Source: Pseudomonadota bacterium
GTDB taxonomy: Bacteria > Pseudomonadota > Gammaproteobacteria > Steroidobacterales > Steroidobacteraceae
Direction of reading: 5' to 3'
Assembly (NCBI GenBank): GCA_023433705.1
Contig: JAEYUC010000030.1
Location: 16,316 to 80,315 of the forward strand
Length of the DNA stretch: 64,000 nt
Below are positions 24,994 through 34,369 of the stretch, piece after piece. The translations under genes and the position numbers were made by a program. The notes below the pieces were generated by a model. The model was not told the DNA's origin. It saw only the letters and a list, made by a program, of their open reading frames with translations, and did no database searches. Every line of letters starts with the position of its first letter. The first letter of the stretch is position 1.

Positions 24994-26576
24994 TGAAGCT
25001 CGAGCGTGACCACGGACTTGGCCGGCGCGACGAACGAAACGGCGCCGCCGCGCACGCGGATCTGGCCGAGCGGGGCGGGCGCGAGCGGATCGGGCCGGTC
25101 GAAGTCGGGCCGGGCATCCATGGATTCGGCGGTGATCACGCGGCCGCGGGCGGTGCGTACTTCACGGCCCGTCAGATCGATCGCGACGCGCGCGGCGTCG
25201 CGCGGATCCAGGTTCACGACCGACAGCGTGATCTTTCCATCGGCGGCGCGCGAGGCGCTCGCGCTCAGCGACGGCACCTTCACGCCCTGGAACTCGTAGT
25301 CGGGTGCGGCTACGCGCGTCGGCAGTAGCGTCGCGCCCTGGTGGCCCTGGTACAGGTCGAACACGTGGTAGGTGGGCGTCAGAAGCATCTTCTCCCGCTT
25401 CGTGAGGATCAGCGCCTGCAACACGTTGACCATCTGCGCGAGATTCGCCATGCGCACACGATCGGCATGATTGTGGAAGATGTTGAGCGTGAGTCCCGCG
25501 ATCACCGCGTCGCGCAGCGTGTTGAGCTGATAGAGATTCGACGGCCGGTCCTTGTCGTTGGCCCACCATGTGCCCCACTCGCTGAACGAGATGCCGACGC
25601 GCTTGTTGGGATCGTGCCGGTCGAGGATCGCGCTGTGGCGCGCGATCATCTCGTCCGTCTTCCACGTGCGCTCCATCGAGCGCGCCCAGTCCTGCTCGGT
25701 GAAGCCCACCGCGGGGCTCTTCTTGCCCCAGTCGTTGCCCGAGAAAGTATAGAAGTGCACCGAGATCATTTTGATCAGCGGTTGTTTGCTGATGTACGCG
25801 AGCGTGGTCGGCACATCGGGCGGATGCCGGTACAACGCGCGCCGCAGCAGTGTCTCCGTCCACTCGTAGTCGTCGGAATTCGCATCGGAGGCGATCGGCA
25901 TGCCGTAGGGCGCGAGCACGCTCACGTATTGCCGATAGACGTCGGAGTAGAACTCGGCCGTCATGTTGCCGCCGCAGCCCCAGGTTTCGTTGCCGATGCC
26001 GATGAACGGAACCTTCCAGGGCTCGGCGCGGCCATTGCGCGCGCGTTCCTGCCCGGGACCCGAGGTGGCGGGCCCCGTCATGTACTGCATCCACGCCTGC
26101 GCTTCGGCCGGCGTGCCGCTCGCCACGTTGACGGAGATGAAGGGCTTGGCGCCGATCTGCTCGACGAAGTCCATGAACTCGTGCGTGCCGAAGTGGTTGG
26201 ACTCCACTTCATCGCCCCAGGCGGTGTTGACGCCGCGCGGACGCTGCTCGCGCGGGCCAATCGCGTCGCGCCAGTGATAGGTCTCCGCGTAGCAGCCGCC
26301 CGGCCAGCGGATCAGTGGAATCTTCACCTTGCGCAACGCGGCGACCACGTCGTTGCGAATGCCGCGCGTGTTCGGGATGGGCGAGTCGGGGCCGACCCAG
26401 ATGCCCTCGTAGACGCCGCGGCCGAGATGCTCGACGAACTGTCCGTAGATGTCGGGATTGATGACCGCGCCGGGCCGATCGGCCTGGATGGTGATGCGGG
26501 CATCGGGCGCCTGCGCGAACGAATACGCGCCGCCCATGAAGAACACCGCGGCTGCCAGGAAGAGAACGCGCCTCAT
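24990..26576 (-). CDS. abfA: Alpha-L-arabinofuranosidase, glycoside hydrolase family 51, exported
   Basis: 528 residues with a signal peptide (FSFAQAPD cut near residue 22). GH51 features are clear: GRGVYEGIWVG and IRWPGGCYAETYHWRDAIGPRE near the start, acid/base E197 in IGIGNETWGCGG, and nucleophile E333 in SFSEWGTWW. The enzyme removes terminal alpha-L-arabinofuranosyl groups from arabinan and arabinoxylan; cleaving in the periplasm would complement the endo-acting GH43. The ATG is followed directly by the signal peptide. It is the first gene of the minus operon GH51-GH43-unknown and is divergent to the DUF3237 gene. Confidence 0.94.
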   Translation of the reverse strand: MRRVLFLAAAVFFMGGAYSFAQAPDARITIQADRPGAVINPDIYGQFVEHLGRGVYEGIWVGPDSPIPNTRGIRNDVVAALRKVKIPLIRWPGGCYAETYHWRDAIGPREQRPRGVNTAWGDEVESNHFGTHEFMDFVEQIGAKPFISVNVASGTPAEAQAWMQYMTGPATSGPGQERARNGRAEPWKVPFIGIGNETWGCGGNMTAEFYSDVYRQYVSVLAPYGMPIASDANSDDYEWTETLLRRALYRHPPDVPTTLAYISKQPLIKMISVHFYTFSGNDWGKKSPAVGFTEQDWARSMERTWKTDEMIARHSAILDRHDPNKRVGISFSEWGTWWANDKDRPSNLYQLNTLRDAVIAGLTLNIFHNHADRVRMANLAQMVNVLQALILTKREKMLLTPTYHVFDLYQGHQGATLLPTRVAAPDYEFQGVKVPSLSASASRAADGKITLSVVNLDPRDAARVAIDLTGREVRTARGRVITAESMDARPDFDRPDPLAPAPLGQIRVRGGAVSFVAPAKSVVTLELQ

Positions 26577-26693
26577 GGCCGGCGCCGGTAGTTAGTCAGC
26601 CGGGCGGCGGGCGCCGGGCGAATGCGGGAAGGGTGCTGCATGGCGCGCAGTCTAGAGCCATACTGTGCGAGGTCACCCAGGAATCGGCTCAAA

Positions 26694-27209
26694 ATGAAAA
26701 ATCTGTTCGCAGCGATCATGTTTCTGACATCGGCCCTGTGTTTGACATCGGCATTGGCGGCGGCGCCGGACGACACGCCCCGCGTCGAGTTCGTGTTCGA
26801 GGAGCGCGTGACGCTCGGTCCCGTGGTCGTCATCGGCGACACGGCGATCGGCTACCGCCAGATCATTCCGATCACGGGCGGCACGGTCACGGGTCCGAAG
26901 GTAAAGGGCGTGGTGCTGCCGGGCGGCCGCGATCTGCAGCTCACGTACTCGGCCAGCAAGTGCACGCAGCTTTCCGCGGACTATTTCATCAAGCTCGAGA
27001 ATGGCATCAAGTCCGAGGACGGCACCGTCGTCCACGTGTTCAACGAAGGCCTGTGGTGCCCCGGATCCGAACGCGCGATCTTCCGCCCACGACTCGAAGC
27101 GCCGAAGGGTCCGTACGAATGGATGACGCGCGGCACGTTCGTCGCCACGCTCGAAGTCGAGCCGCCGGAGAACAATGCCGTGCGCATCCGGATCTACCAG
27201 GTGAAGTAG
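26694..27209 (+). CDS. DUF3237 exported protein
   Basis: 171 residues. It has a signal peptide (FLTSALCLTSALAAAPD) and the mature part has the DUF3237 pattern: VEFVFEERVTLGPVVVIGDTAIGYRQIIPITGGTVTGP, VLPGGRDLQL and a C-terminal RGTFVATLEVEP. The family has a beta-barrel-like fold of unknown function, repeatedly found next to polysaccharide or aromatic degradation genes in proteobacteria. The ATG at 26694 has AGGA 11 bases upstream; an ATG 24 codons earlier gives an N-terminus without a good signal peptide. It is divergent to the GH51 gene across a 117-base gap, and convergent with the esterase at 27211. Confidence 0.8.
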   Translation: MKNLFAAIMFLTSALCLTSALAAAPDDTPRVEFVFEERVTLGPVVVIGDTAIGYRQIIPITGGTVTGPKVKGVVLPGGRDLQLTYSASKCTQLSADYFIKLENGIKSEDGTVVHVFNEGLWCPGSERAIFRPRLEAPKGPYEWMTRGTFVATLEVEPPENNAVRIRIYQVK

Positions 27210-27210
27210 G

Positions 27211-28278
27211 TCAACGAGCTCCGAAGGCGAGGTGCTTGCTGAAGAACGGCAGCACGTGGTTCTGGAAGCGATCGGCGACCTTGCTCGTGTGCGTGCCGGA
27301 ATACTCCTCGAACGTATTGGCGATGCCGTAGCGGTTCAGTTCCTCGTGGAGGCGGGCCGTATCGACGCGCAGGCCGTCCTGGTCGCCGACGTCGATCGAG
27401 ATCGCCGCGTAGCGCCTGAGATTGCCGACGTACTGGTCGATGAACGCCAGCGGCGCGTTCGCGGTCCAGCGCGCGATCACGTCGGGCTGCACCACGCCGT
27501 CTTTAGTCGGCAGGTCGACGTAGAAGGGCGGATTCTTCGGATTCGGCGACCAGGCCGACGCGGTCGCGAACGTGGCGCGCGCGAAGAAGGGCAGCCCTTC
27601 GAAATCCGCTTCCGAACGGATGGCCTCGAGTTTCTTCGAGAATTCCGCGTCCGTCGGCGGCGGGCGCGATGACAGGCAGCATGGGCTCATGATGTAGAGG
27701 CTGCCGAACACGTCGGCGTGTTTCATGCCGATGCGCGTCGCGCCGTATCCACCCATCGAGTGGCCGACGAGGCCGCGGCTTTCGCGCGCCGGCAGCGTCC
27801 GGTATTTCGAATCGATGAACGCGACGACGTCGCGCGCGATGAAATTCTCGAAATCGCCTGTCGTCGCCGAGCTCGAATAGAACGATCCCATGTGGGCCGT
27901 CTTCGTGTCCGGCAACACGACGATCATTTCCCTCGCGCCCTGCGCGAACGCGTTTTCGATGGTCCGGGGCACGTGTATCTCGCCGCTCCACTGGTCGGCG
28001 CCGATGAAGAATCCGTGCAGCGCGTAAACGACGGGATATCGGCGCTTCTTGTCCTTCGCGTATCCGGGCGGAAGGTAGACCAGGAGATCGCGTTCGACCG
28101 CGTTTCCTTCGAGGTTGCCTTCGAGGTGGCGGCCGTGGATTTTGACCCGCTCGACCGTCACGGGTTGCGCGCCCGCGACGGCGGCCGGCGCTTCGGTCGC
28201 GACCTGCGCCTGGGCCAGGGTTCCGATGAGACAAGACAGGACAAGGGCGCGCCCAAGCGCCCGCGGAATCAACGACAT
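27211..28278 (-). CDS. Exported alpha/beta-hydrolase esterase (esterase D / feruloyl esterase-like)
   Basis: 355 residues with a signal peptide. The esterase-D-like fold has YPVVYALHGFFIGADQWSGE, and the nucleophile elbow GHSMGG (S174). The acid is expected around DVGDQDGLRVD and the catalytic His in YSGTHTSKVADRF. Such exported esterases remove feruloyl or acetyl groups from plant polysaccharides. It is near the GH51/GH43 pair and the second TonB receptor; GGAGGGGG lies 6 bases upstream of the ATG. The stop lies 2 bases from the stop of the DUF3237 gene, on the opposite strand. Confidence 0.88.
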   Translation of the reverse strand: MSLIPRALGRALVLSCLIGTLAQAQVATEAPAAVAGAQPVTVERVKIHGRHLEGNLEGNAVERDLLVYLPPGYAKDKKRRYPVVYALHGFFIGADQWSGEIHVPRTIENAFAQGAREMIVVLPDTKTAHMGSFYSSSATTGDFENFIARDVVAFIDSKYRTLPARESRGLVGHSMGGYGATRIGMKHADVFGSLYIMSPCCLSSRPPPTDAEFSKKLEAIRSEADFEGLPFFARATFATASAWSPNPKNPPFYVDLPTKDGVVQPDVIARWTANAPLAFIDQYVGNLRRYAAISIDVGDQDGLRVDTARLHEELNRYGIANTFEEYSGTHTSKVADRFQNHVLPFFSKHLAFGAR

Positions 28279-28541
28279 GAATTCCCCCTCCGATCGGTTT
28301 GGCGATCAACTTCGTGCGCGCCGGCCGCCTTGTCAAGTTGGTTTCACTATCGCAACTGATTTTTATTGGAGCGAATCCGCAACATACCAAAACCAGTATT
28401 GGGTTTTGCCACCATCCGTATCGGTAGCGTTAACGGTGATGTCTTTGTCTTGACAGGGAGTCACCGAGACAAAGAGCCTTGCGAACATAAGAAATACGAA
28501 GGATTGATTAGTTAGACATTTCATAAATGGGAGGGGAGTAA
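28279..28541. promoter_or_regulatory. Divergent promoter region with three inverted repeats
   Basis: 263 AT-richer bases between the esterase (minus) and receptor (plus) genes. Dyads: GATCG/CGATC at 28292-28296 and 28303-28307; CAAAACC/GGTTTTG at 28388-28394 and 28402-28408; and TCTTTGTCT/AGACAAAGA (9-base arms) at 28442-28450 and 28467-28475. A TTGACA stands at 28450-28455, but no good -10 follows at 16-18 bases. The receptor ATG has GGGAGGGG 7-14 bases upstream. The IclR regulator at 34370-35167 is a candidate binder, by location only. Confidence 0.45.
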
Positions 28542-31500
28542 ATGAAGATCGGCAAGAAACGTCTCAAGCGTGCGTCGCAGGCGGCGCTCATTTCCGCAAG
28601 TTCGATCATGAGCGTCAACGCGCTGGCGCAGACCGCCGAAGCGCCGACGACCGCGAGCCCGAACCGTGCGACGCCGGAAGTCATCGACGAGGAAATCGTC
28701 GTCACCGGCACCAGCATCAAGGGCGTCGCGCCCGTGGGATCGAATCTCGTGTCCGTCGGCGAGGTCGACCTGGAAAAGTCCCAGGCCATCAACCTGTCCG
28801 CGCTGGTCAACACGATTCCGTCCATCACGACCAACGGTTCGCTCGCGCAGGGCGAGAACCTCTGGTCGTTCTATTCACCCCAGATCCACCAGCTCGGCGG
28901 CTCCTCGTCGAACACGACACTCGTGGTCATCGACGGCATGCGCATGCCCGGCGGCGGCGCCCAGTTCAACCAGACCGATCCGAACATCATCCCGACCTCG
29001 GCGATGCAGCGCATCGACGTGCTCGCGGACGGTGCCTCCTCGGTATACGGCTCCGATGCCGTGGCCGGTGTCGTCAACTTCATCACGCGCCGCACGTTCG
29101 ACGGCGCGCAGATCAATTCGTCCTACGGCTTCGCCGACAGTTACGACAACTGGGACCTCGACGGCATCTGGGGCACGACCTGGGAAACCGGCGGCGTCTA
29201 CGTCGCGGGTCAGTACAGCTACCAGTCGCAGCTGTGGGTCAAGGATCGTGACTGGGCGAGCATGGGCGACTATCGCTCGGTCGGGGGTTCCAACACGAAC
29301 ACCTTCACCTGCGATCCCGCCACGATCCGCGTGACGGCAGTCAGCAGTGGTACGAACCCGGGCGGCGGACAGATCTTCCTTTCGCCCGGCGCAACGACGT
29401 CGGTCGCCAACAATGCCGCGCTCAACGGCAACTGCAACACGTCGGTCTACAACTCGTTCATTCCCTCTCAGTACCGCGCCAACGGCATCATCCGCGTGGT
29501 GAACGATTTCACCGACAAGCTCTCGCTGTCGGCATCGCTGAACTACAACCGCAACCAGACGCATTCGGATTCCGGTCCAGGACAGCTCAACAACGCGACC
29601 GTATTCGGCGTGGGTGCGGGAGCGGCGGGGCAGCAGAATCCGTTCTTCACCGCGCCGGCCGGCGCGCCGGCCGCGACCACCGAGATCATCAACTGGCTCG
29701 CGACCCGCGAAGACGGTGATTACGGTTTCACCGAGTCGCAGCAGGACGTCGTCTATGCCAACGTGGTCCTCGACTACCAGATCAGCGACAGCTGGTCGCT
29801 GACGGTCGCGGATTCGATCGGCTGGAACCGTTCGTCGCTCGACGGCTTCAAGCAATTCTGCACACCGTGCGCGATGCTTGCGCTCAACGGCACGACGCAG
29901 TCGGGCGGCAGCACGACCGCATCGAGCATCCCGGGCCAGAACGTCGTGGTGTTGCAGCTTCCGCTCAACACGAACAACGCGCTCGACGTGTGGAACCCGC
30001 TGGGCTCGAACCGCACCAACCCGCTGGTACTGGATTCGCTGTACACGAACAACACGCAGAACAACAACTACAACACCATGAACCAGCTGCGCGTGGTGGT
30101 GCAGGGCGACCTGTTCAACCTGCCCGCCGGCCCCGTGAAACTCGCCGTCGGCGGCGAGCACATGTGGCAGGAGCAGCAGTTCAAGCTGAGCGGTGGCAAC
30201 AACACGGGTCCGACGACCACGGGCTCGGGCTACCGCGTGTACAACTTCGATCGCGACATCGTGTCGGCCTTCGCCGAGGCGGTCGTACCGATCGTTTCGC
30301 CGGAATGGGACATTCCGGGCTTGCACAAGATCGACCTGAGCCTCGCGGTCCGTTACGACGACTTCTCGGACGTCGGTGACACCACCAATCCGAAATACGG
30401 CATCAACTGGAACATCACGGAAGGTTTCCGTGTTCGCGCCAACTATGCCGAGTCGTTCGTCGCGCCGCCGATCGCGGTCATTGGCGATGCCACGCAGGGA
30501 TACCTCTATGCATCGGGCAGTGTCGGCGGCACGGGCACGTTGAACGTCCCGGTCGCGCTGTATCCCGAGGTGGTCAACGTGCCGGGAGCGGTGGTGGCCA
30601 ACACCAACACGCCCTGCACCTCGACGTCGGTGTCCTGCACCATCGGCCAGAACGGCACCGCGATGCGCCGCCAGCTCGGTGGCGGTTTCTCGCAGATGGG
30701 TCCGCAGTTCGGTGAAAGCTATTCGTTCGGCATCGACATCGCGCCGGTGGCATGGGAAGCCTTCAGGGCGTCCTTCACGTACTTCCACAATGACTTCATG
30801 GGAGGCGTCAACTCGCCCTCGCCCGCGTCCATCGTCGCGAGCGGATCGCCGCTGCTGACGATCTGTCCGACGGGTTGTACGCAGGCGCAGATCCTCGAGT
30901 TCGCGAACGTGGCCAATGGCGCGACGATCGCCGGATCGATCCCGCCGACGGTGTACTACCTGATCGACCAGAGTGCTCGCAACTGGCTGAACCTTTCGAT
31001 CGAAGGCATCGACGGCCAGATCGACTGGGGCTTCAACATGGGCGAGAAGGTGCGTGCTCGGGTGGGCGCGAGCGGGTCGTACTTCACGAAGTACGATCAG
31101 AACTTCGGCGACACGCCGACGTTCTCGGTGCTCAACACCTCGGGCTTCAACGGCGTGTTCCCGTCGATCCGGTTCAAGGGCCGTGCCTGGGCGGGTGTCG
31201 AGACGGCCAAGTTCTCGGCCGACCTGTTCTGGAATCACACGGGCAGCTACCGGAACTGGAGCGGATCGACCATCGAGCCGCTGACGCGCGATGAGAATGG
31301 AAATCCCAACGGCGGCGGCGACGTCGTCGAAGCGACCAACACGTTCGATCTCCACCTTGGCTACAACGTGGGCTTCGGAGAGACCTTCAAGGACGTGGGC
31401 CTGGCGCTGGACATCAAGAACCTCACCGACGAGGACCCGTCGTTCTACAACGGCAATCTCGGTGGATTCATGGGTGGCGCCTGGGGCTACGACAACTACA

Positions 31501-31553
31501 ACGCCAACCCGGTCGGCCGCCTGATCACGTTGGCGGTGCGGATGAACTTCTGA
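28542..31553 (+). CDS. TonB-dependent receptor (outer membrane), second copy
   Basis: 1003 residues. Signal peptide ends near ALAQ (about residue 29); TonB-box-like EEIVVTGTSIKG follows; plug residues include DGASSVYGSDAVAGVVNF; it ends LAVRMNF with terminal Phe. Rich in Asn/Ser/Gly/Thr in external loops. This is the large type of receptor that is usually linked to carbohydrate use in Xanthomonadales and Caulobacterales. It has the same strand and an 8-base gap to the halogenase gene. The neighbouring GH51/GH43 and esterases suggest an arabinose-containing, feruloylated oligosaccharide as ligand (inference). Confidence 0.93.
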   Translation: MKIGKKRLKRASQAALISASSIMSVNALAQTAEAPTTASPNRATPEVIDEEIVVTGTSIKGVAPVGSNLVSVGEVDLEKSQAINLSALVNTIPSITTNGSLAQGENLWSFYSPQIHQLGGSSSNTTLVVIDGMRMPGGGAQFNQTDPNIIPTSAMQRIDVLADGASSVYGSDAVAGVVNFITRRTFDGAQINSSYGFADSYDNWDLDGIWGTTWETGGVYVAGQYSYQSQLWVKDRDWASMGDYRSVGGSNTNTFTCDPATIRVTAVSSGTNPGGGQIFLSPGATTSVANNAALNGNCNTSVYNSFIPSQYRANGIIRVVNDFTDKLSLSASLNYNRNQTHSDSGPGQLNNATVFGVGAGAAGQQNPFFTAPAGAPAATTEIINWLATREDGDYGFTESQQDVVYANVVLDYQISDSWSLTVADSIGWNRSSLDGFKQFCTPCAMLALNGTTQSGGSTTASSIPGQNVVVLQLPLNTNNALDVWNPLGSNRTNPLVLDSLYTNNTQNNNYNTMNQLRVVVQGDLFNLPAGPVKLAVGGEHMWQEQQFKLSGGNNTGPTTTGSGYRVYNFDRDIVSAFAEAVVPIVSPEWDIPGLHKIDLSLAVRYDDFSDVGDTTNPKYGINWNITEGFRVRANYAESFVAPPIAVIGDATQGYLYASGSVGGTGTLNVPVALYPEVVNVPGAVVANTNTPCTSTSVSCTIGQNGTAMRRQLGGGFSQMGPQFGESYSFGIDIAPVAWEAFRASFTYFHNDFMGGVNSPSPASIVASGSPLLTICPTGCTQAQILEFANVANGATIAGSIPPTVYYLIDQSARNWLNLSIEGIDGQIDWGFNMGEKVRARVGASGSYFTKYDQNFGDTPTFSVLNTSGFNGVFPSIRFKGRAWAGVETAKFSADLFWNHTGSYRNWSGSTIEPLTRDENGNPNGGGDVVEATNTFDLHLGYNVGFGETFKDVGLALDIKNLTDEDPSFYNGNLGGFMGGAWGYDNYNANPVGRLITLAVRMNF

Positions 31554-31561
31554 TCGGAGCG

Positions 31562-33148
31562 TTGAAGCAGATCGTAATCGTCGGGGGCGGGGCGGCCGGC
31601 TGGATGACGGCCGCCGCGCTCTCGAGGCTCCTGCGACCGCAGGACGTTTCGCTGACGCTGGTGGAGTCCGACGAGATCGGAATCATCGGCGTCGGCGAAG
31701 CGACGATCCCCGACATGCTGCAGTTCAATCTCTTCCTCGGGATCCCCGAGGCGGAGTTGATGCGAGCAACCCAGGCGACCTTCAAGCTCGGCATCGAGTT
31801 CGTCGACTGGTCGCGCAAGGGCGCGCGTTATTTCCATCCTTTCGGATTCCACGGCATCGACATCGATGGCCTGGATTTCCATCAGTACTGGCTGCGCTGC
31901 CGCGCCAGGGGACACGATCACGGCATCGGCGACTACTGCCTGACCGAGATCGCCGCGCGGCACGGCAAGTTCGGCTTTCCCGACATGCGGATCGCGGGCG
32001 CTCCGGCCAGCTACCTGCGCTACGCCTATCACTTCGATGCGTCGCTTTATGCGGCCTTCCTGCGCAGCTACGCCGAGAAGCGCGGTGTCCGGCGCGTCGA
32101 AGGCAAGGTGAGCGAGGTCATGCGCCACCCGGAGTCGGGCGACATCTCGGGCGTGAAGCTCGCGAACGGGCAAGTGGTGAACGGCGACTTCTTCTTCGAC
32201 TGCACCGGCTTTCGTTCGCTGCTGCTCGACAAGACCCTCGGCGTGCCGTGGGTCGACTGGCGTCACTGGCTGCCCTGCGATTCGGCGCTCGCGGTCGCGT
32301 GCCGTCACGACGGCCCGCCGGCGCCGTACACACGCTCCACCGCGCGCACGGCCGGGTGGCAGTGGAAGATTCCCACGCAGCGCCGGACCGGCAACGGGCA
32401 CATCTGGTGCAGCGAATTCATGGGACAGGACGAGGCCACGAGCATTCTCGTCGACAATCTCGACGGCGAGATCCTCGGCACGCCGCGGCTCATCAAGTTC
32501 GCGACGGGTCATCGCCAGAAATTCTGGGAAAAGAATTGCGTCGCGATCGGCCTGTCTTCGGGTTTTCTGGAGCCGCTCGAGTCGACGTCGCTGTATCTCA
32601 TCCGCCAGGGCATCAGCCGCTTCATCGCGCTGTTCCCGGATGCGTCGGTGCCGCCGATATTTCGCGACGAATACAACCGCTGGATGCAGCGCGACTTCGA
32701 GCAGGTTCGCGACCTGCTGATCTTCCATTACTACTTCAACCAGCGCGAAGAACCGTTCTGGCAGCACTGCCGGAACATGACGATCCCCGAAACGTTGCGC
32801 CGCAGGCTCACGCTGTTCGCCGAGGGCGGACGCTTCCTGCGCAACGAAGGCGAGCTCTTTCCGAACGCGAGCTGGGTCGCGGTGATGCTCGGGCAGGGAG
32901 TCGTCCCGCGCGTGATCGATCCGGCGGTGGCCACGATTCCGGTCGCCGAGATCGAGCCGAAACTCGCGGCGCTGCGCCGCGCGATGAACGAATACGTCGA
33001 CGGGCTACCGACGCACGAAGCAGCCCTGCGCGGCTACTGCGCATCCGAGTCGCTTGAAAGTGACCGTTCGGCATTCTCGCTGTCGAACCGGGTCACGCCC
33101 GAGGCTGCCGTGTCGGCCCCTTCACCGCGCGGCAGTCTCGTTTCCTGA
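31562..33148 (+). CDS. Flavin-dependent (tryptophan-halogenase-type) halogenase
   Basis: 528 residues. FAD motif GGGAAG (8-13) and the halogenase WQWKIP (W266-P271) are both present, as are K75 in the QATFKLGIEF segment and the FLEPLEST segment (336-342) that carries the catalytic Glu in PrnA-type enzymes. These enzymes use FADH2, O2 and halide to form a Lys-bound chloramine or HOX that halogenates an aromatic ring. Known relatives in sugar-receptor loci of Xanthomonas and Caulobacter have unresolved substrates. The start is TTG (31562), with GGAG very close, and no other start comes before the FAD motif. It is 8 bases from the receptor gene, so one transcript is likely. Confidence 0.9.
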   Translation: MKQIVIVGGGAAGWMTAAALSRLLRPQDVSLTLVESDEIGIIGVGEATIPDMLQFNLFLGIPEAELMRATQATFKLGIEFVDWSRKGARYFHPFGFHGIDIDGLDFHQYWLRCRARGHDHGIGDYCLTEIAARHGKFGFPDMRIAGAPASYLRYAYHFDASLYAAFLRSYAEKRGVRRVEGKVSEVMRHPESGDISGVKLANGQVVNGDFFFDCTGFRSLLLDKTLGVPWVDWRHWLPCDSALAVACRHDGPPAPYTRSTARTAGWQWKIPTQRRTGNGHIWCSEFMGQDEATSILVDNLDGEILGTPRLIKFATGHRQKFWEKNCVAIGLSSGFLEPLESTSLYLIRQGISRFIALFPDASVPPIFRDEYNRWMQRDFEQVRDLLIFHYYFNQREEPFWQHCRNMTIPETLRRRLTLFAEGGRFLRNEGELFPNASWVAVMLGQGVVPRVIDPAVATIPVAEIEPKLAALRRAMNEYVDGLPTHEAALRGYCASESLESDRSAFSLSNRVTPEAAVSAPSPRGSLVS

Positions 33149-33172
33149 TCCATTCGTTCCCGAGGAGCTTCC

Positions 33173-34351
33173 ATGAAGAGAATCCTGTGTCTTGCGTTCC
33201 TGATCGCCGGCGTGTGCGGCGCGCAGGAGACGGGCGATTTCAAGCCCGCGGAAAGCAACGTGATGAACGCGCAATATCCGCGCGTCGACTCCGCGGGCCG
33301 CGTGCAACTGCGCATCAAGGCGCCCGACGCCACGAAGGTGAAGCTCAATTTCTGGAGCGGCCCCAAGGCCGACATGCAGAAGCAGGAAGACGGGTTCTGG
33401 ACGTACACCACCGAGCCCATGGTGCCGGGCCTGCATTACTACGTGTTCAACGTCGACGGCGTCGACGCGAGCGACCCGGCCAGCACCGCGTACTTCGGCG
33501 GCAGCCGCTATGTGAGCGCCGTCGAGGTGCCCGAACCCGGTTCGACTTACTACTCGATCCAGAACGTTCCGCAGGGACAGGTGCGCGACGTCTGGTATCA
33601 ATCGAGCGTGACCGGCACGTGGCGCCACGCGATGGTCTACCTGCCGCCGGACTACGAGGCGCAGCCGAAGAAGCGTTACCCGGTGCTCTATCTACAGCAC
33701 GGCGGCGGCGAGGACGAGACCGGCTGGATCCGCCAGGGTCGCGCCAACTTCATCCTCGACAACCTGATCGCGGCGGGTGAGGCGAAGCCCATGATCGTCG
33801 TGATGGCGAACGGGTACCCGCGCCGTGCCGGCGCCACCCCTCCCAATTTCGCGCCGGGCAGTCCGGGAGCCGCGCAGGCCTTCAACGAAATGGCGAAGAC
33901 TTTCGAGGACGAGGTGACCCAGGCGCTGATCCCGTTCGTCGACAAGACCTATCGCACGATCCCCGACCGCGATCACCGTGCGATGGCGGGGCTGTCGATG
34001 GGCGGATTCCAGACCTTCCACGTCACGCTGAACAGGCTCGACCTGTTCTCGCACATCGGCGGATTCAGCGGCGCGGCGGGATTGCTCCAGGACCGCAAGC
34101 CCGATCTGAAAACCGATTTCAACGGCGTGTTCGCGGATCCGGCCGCGTTCAACAAGAAGGTGCACGTGATGTACATCGGCGTCGGCACGGCCGAGGCCGA
34201 GCGGTTCACGAAGCTCATCCGCGAGCTCCATGCCGCGCTCGAAGAGGGCGGCATCAAACACGTCTACTGGGAATCCCCGGGCACCGACCACGAGTGGCAG
34301 ACCTGGAGACGCAATCTCAAGGACTTCGCGTCGCGGATCTTCCGCAAGTAG
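33173..34351 (+). CDS. Exported carbohydrate esterase family 1 (CBM48-like + esterase)
   Basis: 392 residues. Signal peptide about 1-17; an N-terminal beta-sandwich of the CBM48/glycogen-branching type (about 40-120, with APDATKVKLNFW and GLHYYVFNVDGV); then the alpha/beta hydrolase with GLSMGG (S275), and DHEWQTW with H373. Members remove acetyl or feruloyl groups from hemicellulose. Different from the esterase at 27211-28278, which lacks the N-terminal domain, so the region has two exported esterases. It starts 24 bases after the halogenase stop and may be read from the same transcript; ATG with GAGGAGCTTCC upstream. Confidence 0.9.
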   Translation: MKRILCLAFLIAGVCGAQETGDFKPAESNVMNAQYPRVDSAGRVQLRIKAPDATKVKLNFWSGPKADMQKQEDGFWTYTTEPMVPGLHYYVFNVDGVDASDPASTAYFGGSRYVSAVEVPEPGSTYYSIQNVPQGQVRDVWYQSSVTGTWRHAMVYLPPDYEAQPKKRYPVLYLQHGGGEDETGWIRQGRANFILDNLIAAGEAKPMIVVMANGYPRRAGATPPNFAPGSPGAAQAFNEMAKTFEDEVTQALIPFVDKTYRTIPDRDHRAMAGLSMGGFQTFHVTLNRLDLFSHIGGFSGAAGLLQDRKPDLKTDFNGVFADPAAFNKKVHVMYIGVGTAEAERFTKLIRELHAALEEGGIKHVYWESPGTDHEWQTWRRNLKDFASRIFRK

Positions 34352-34369
34352 CCAGGCGCGGCTCGCCGG

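Noticed and set aside
19061..28307. CCAAACCG near three gene starts (complement at about 19061, 24969 and 28295)
   Set aside because: By base composition about two to three copies are expected in the window, and one lies in coding sequence; not enough for a motif.
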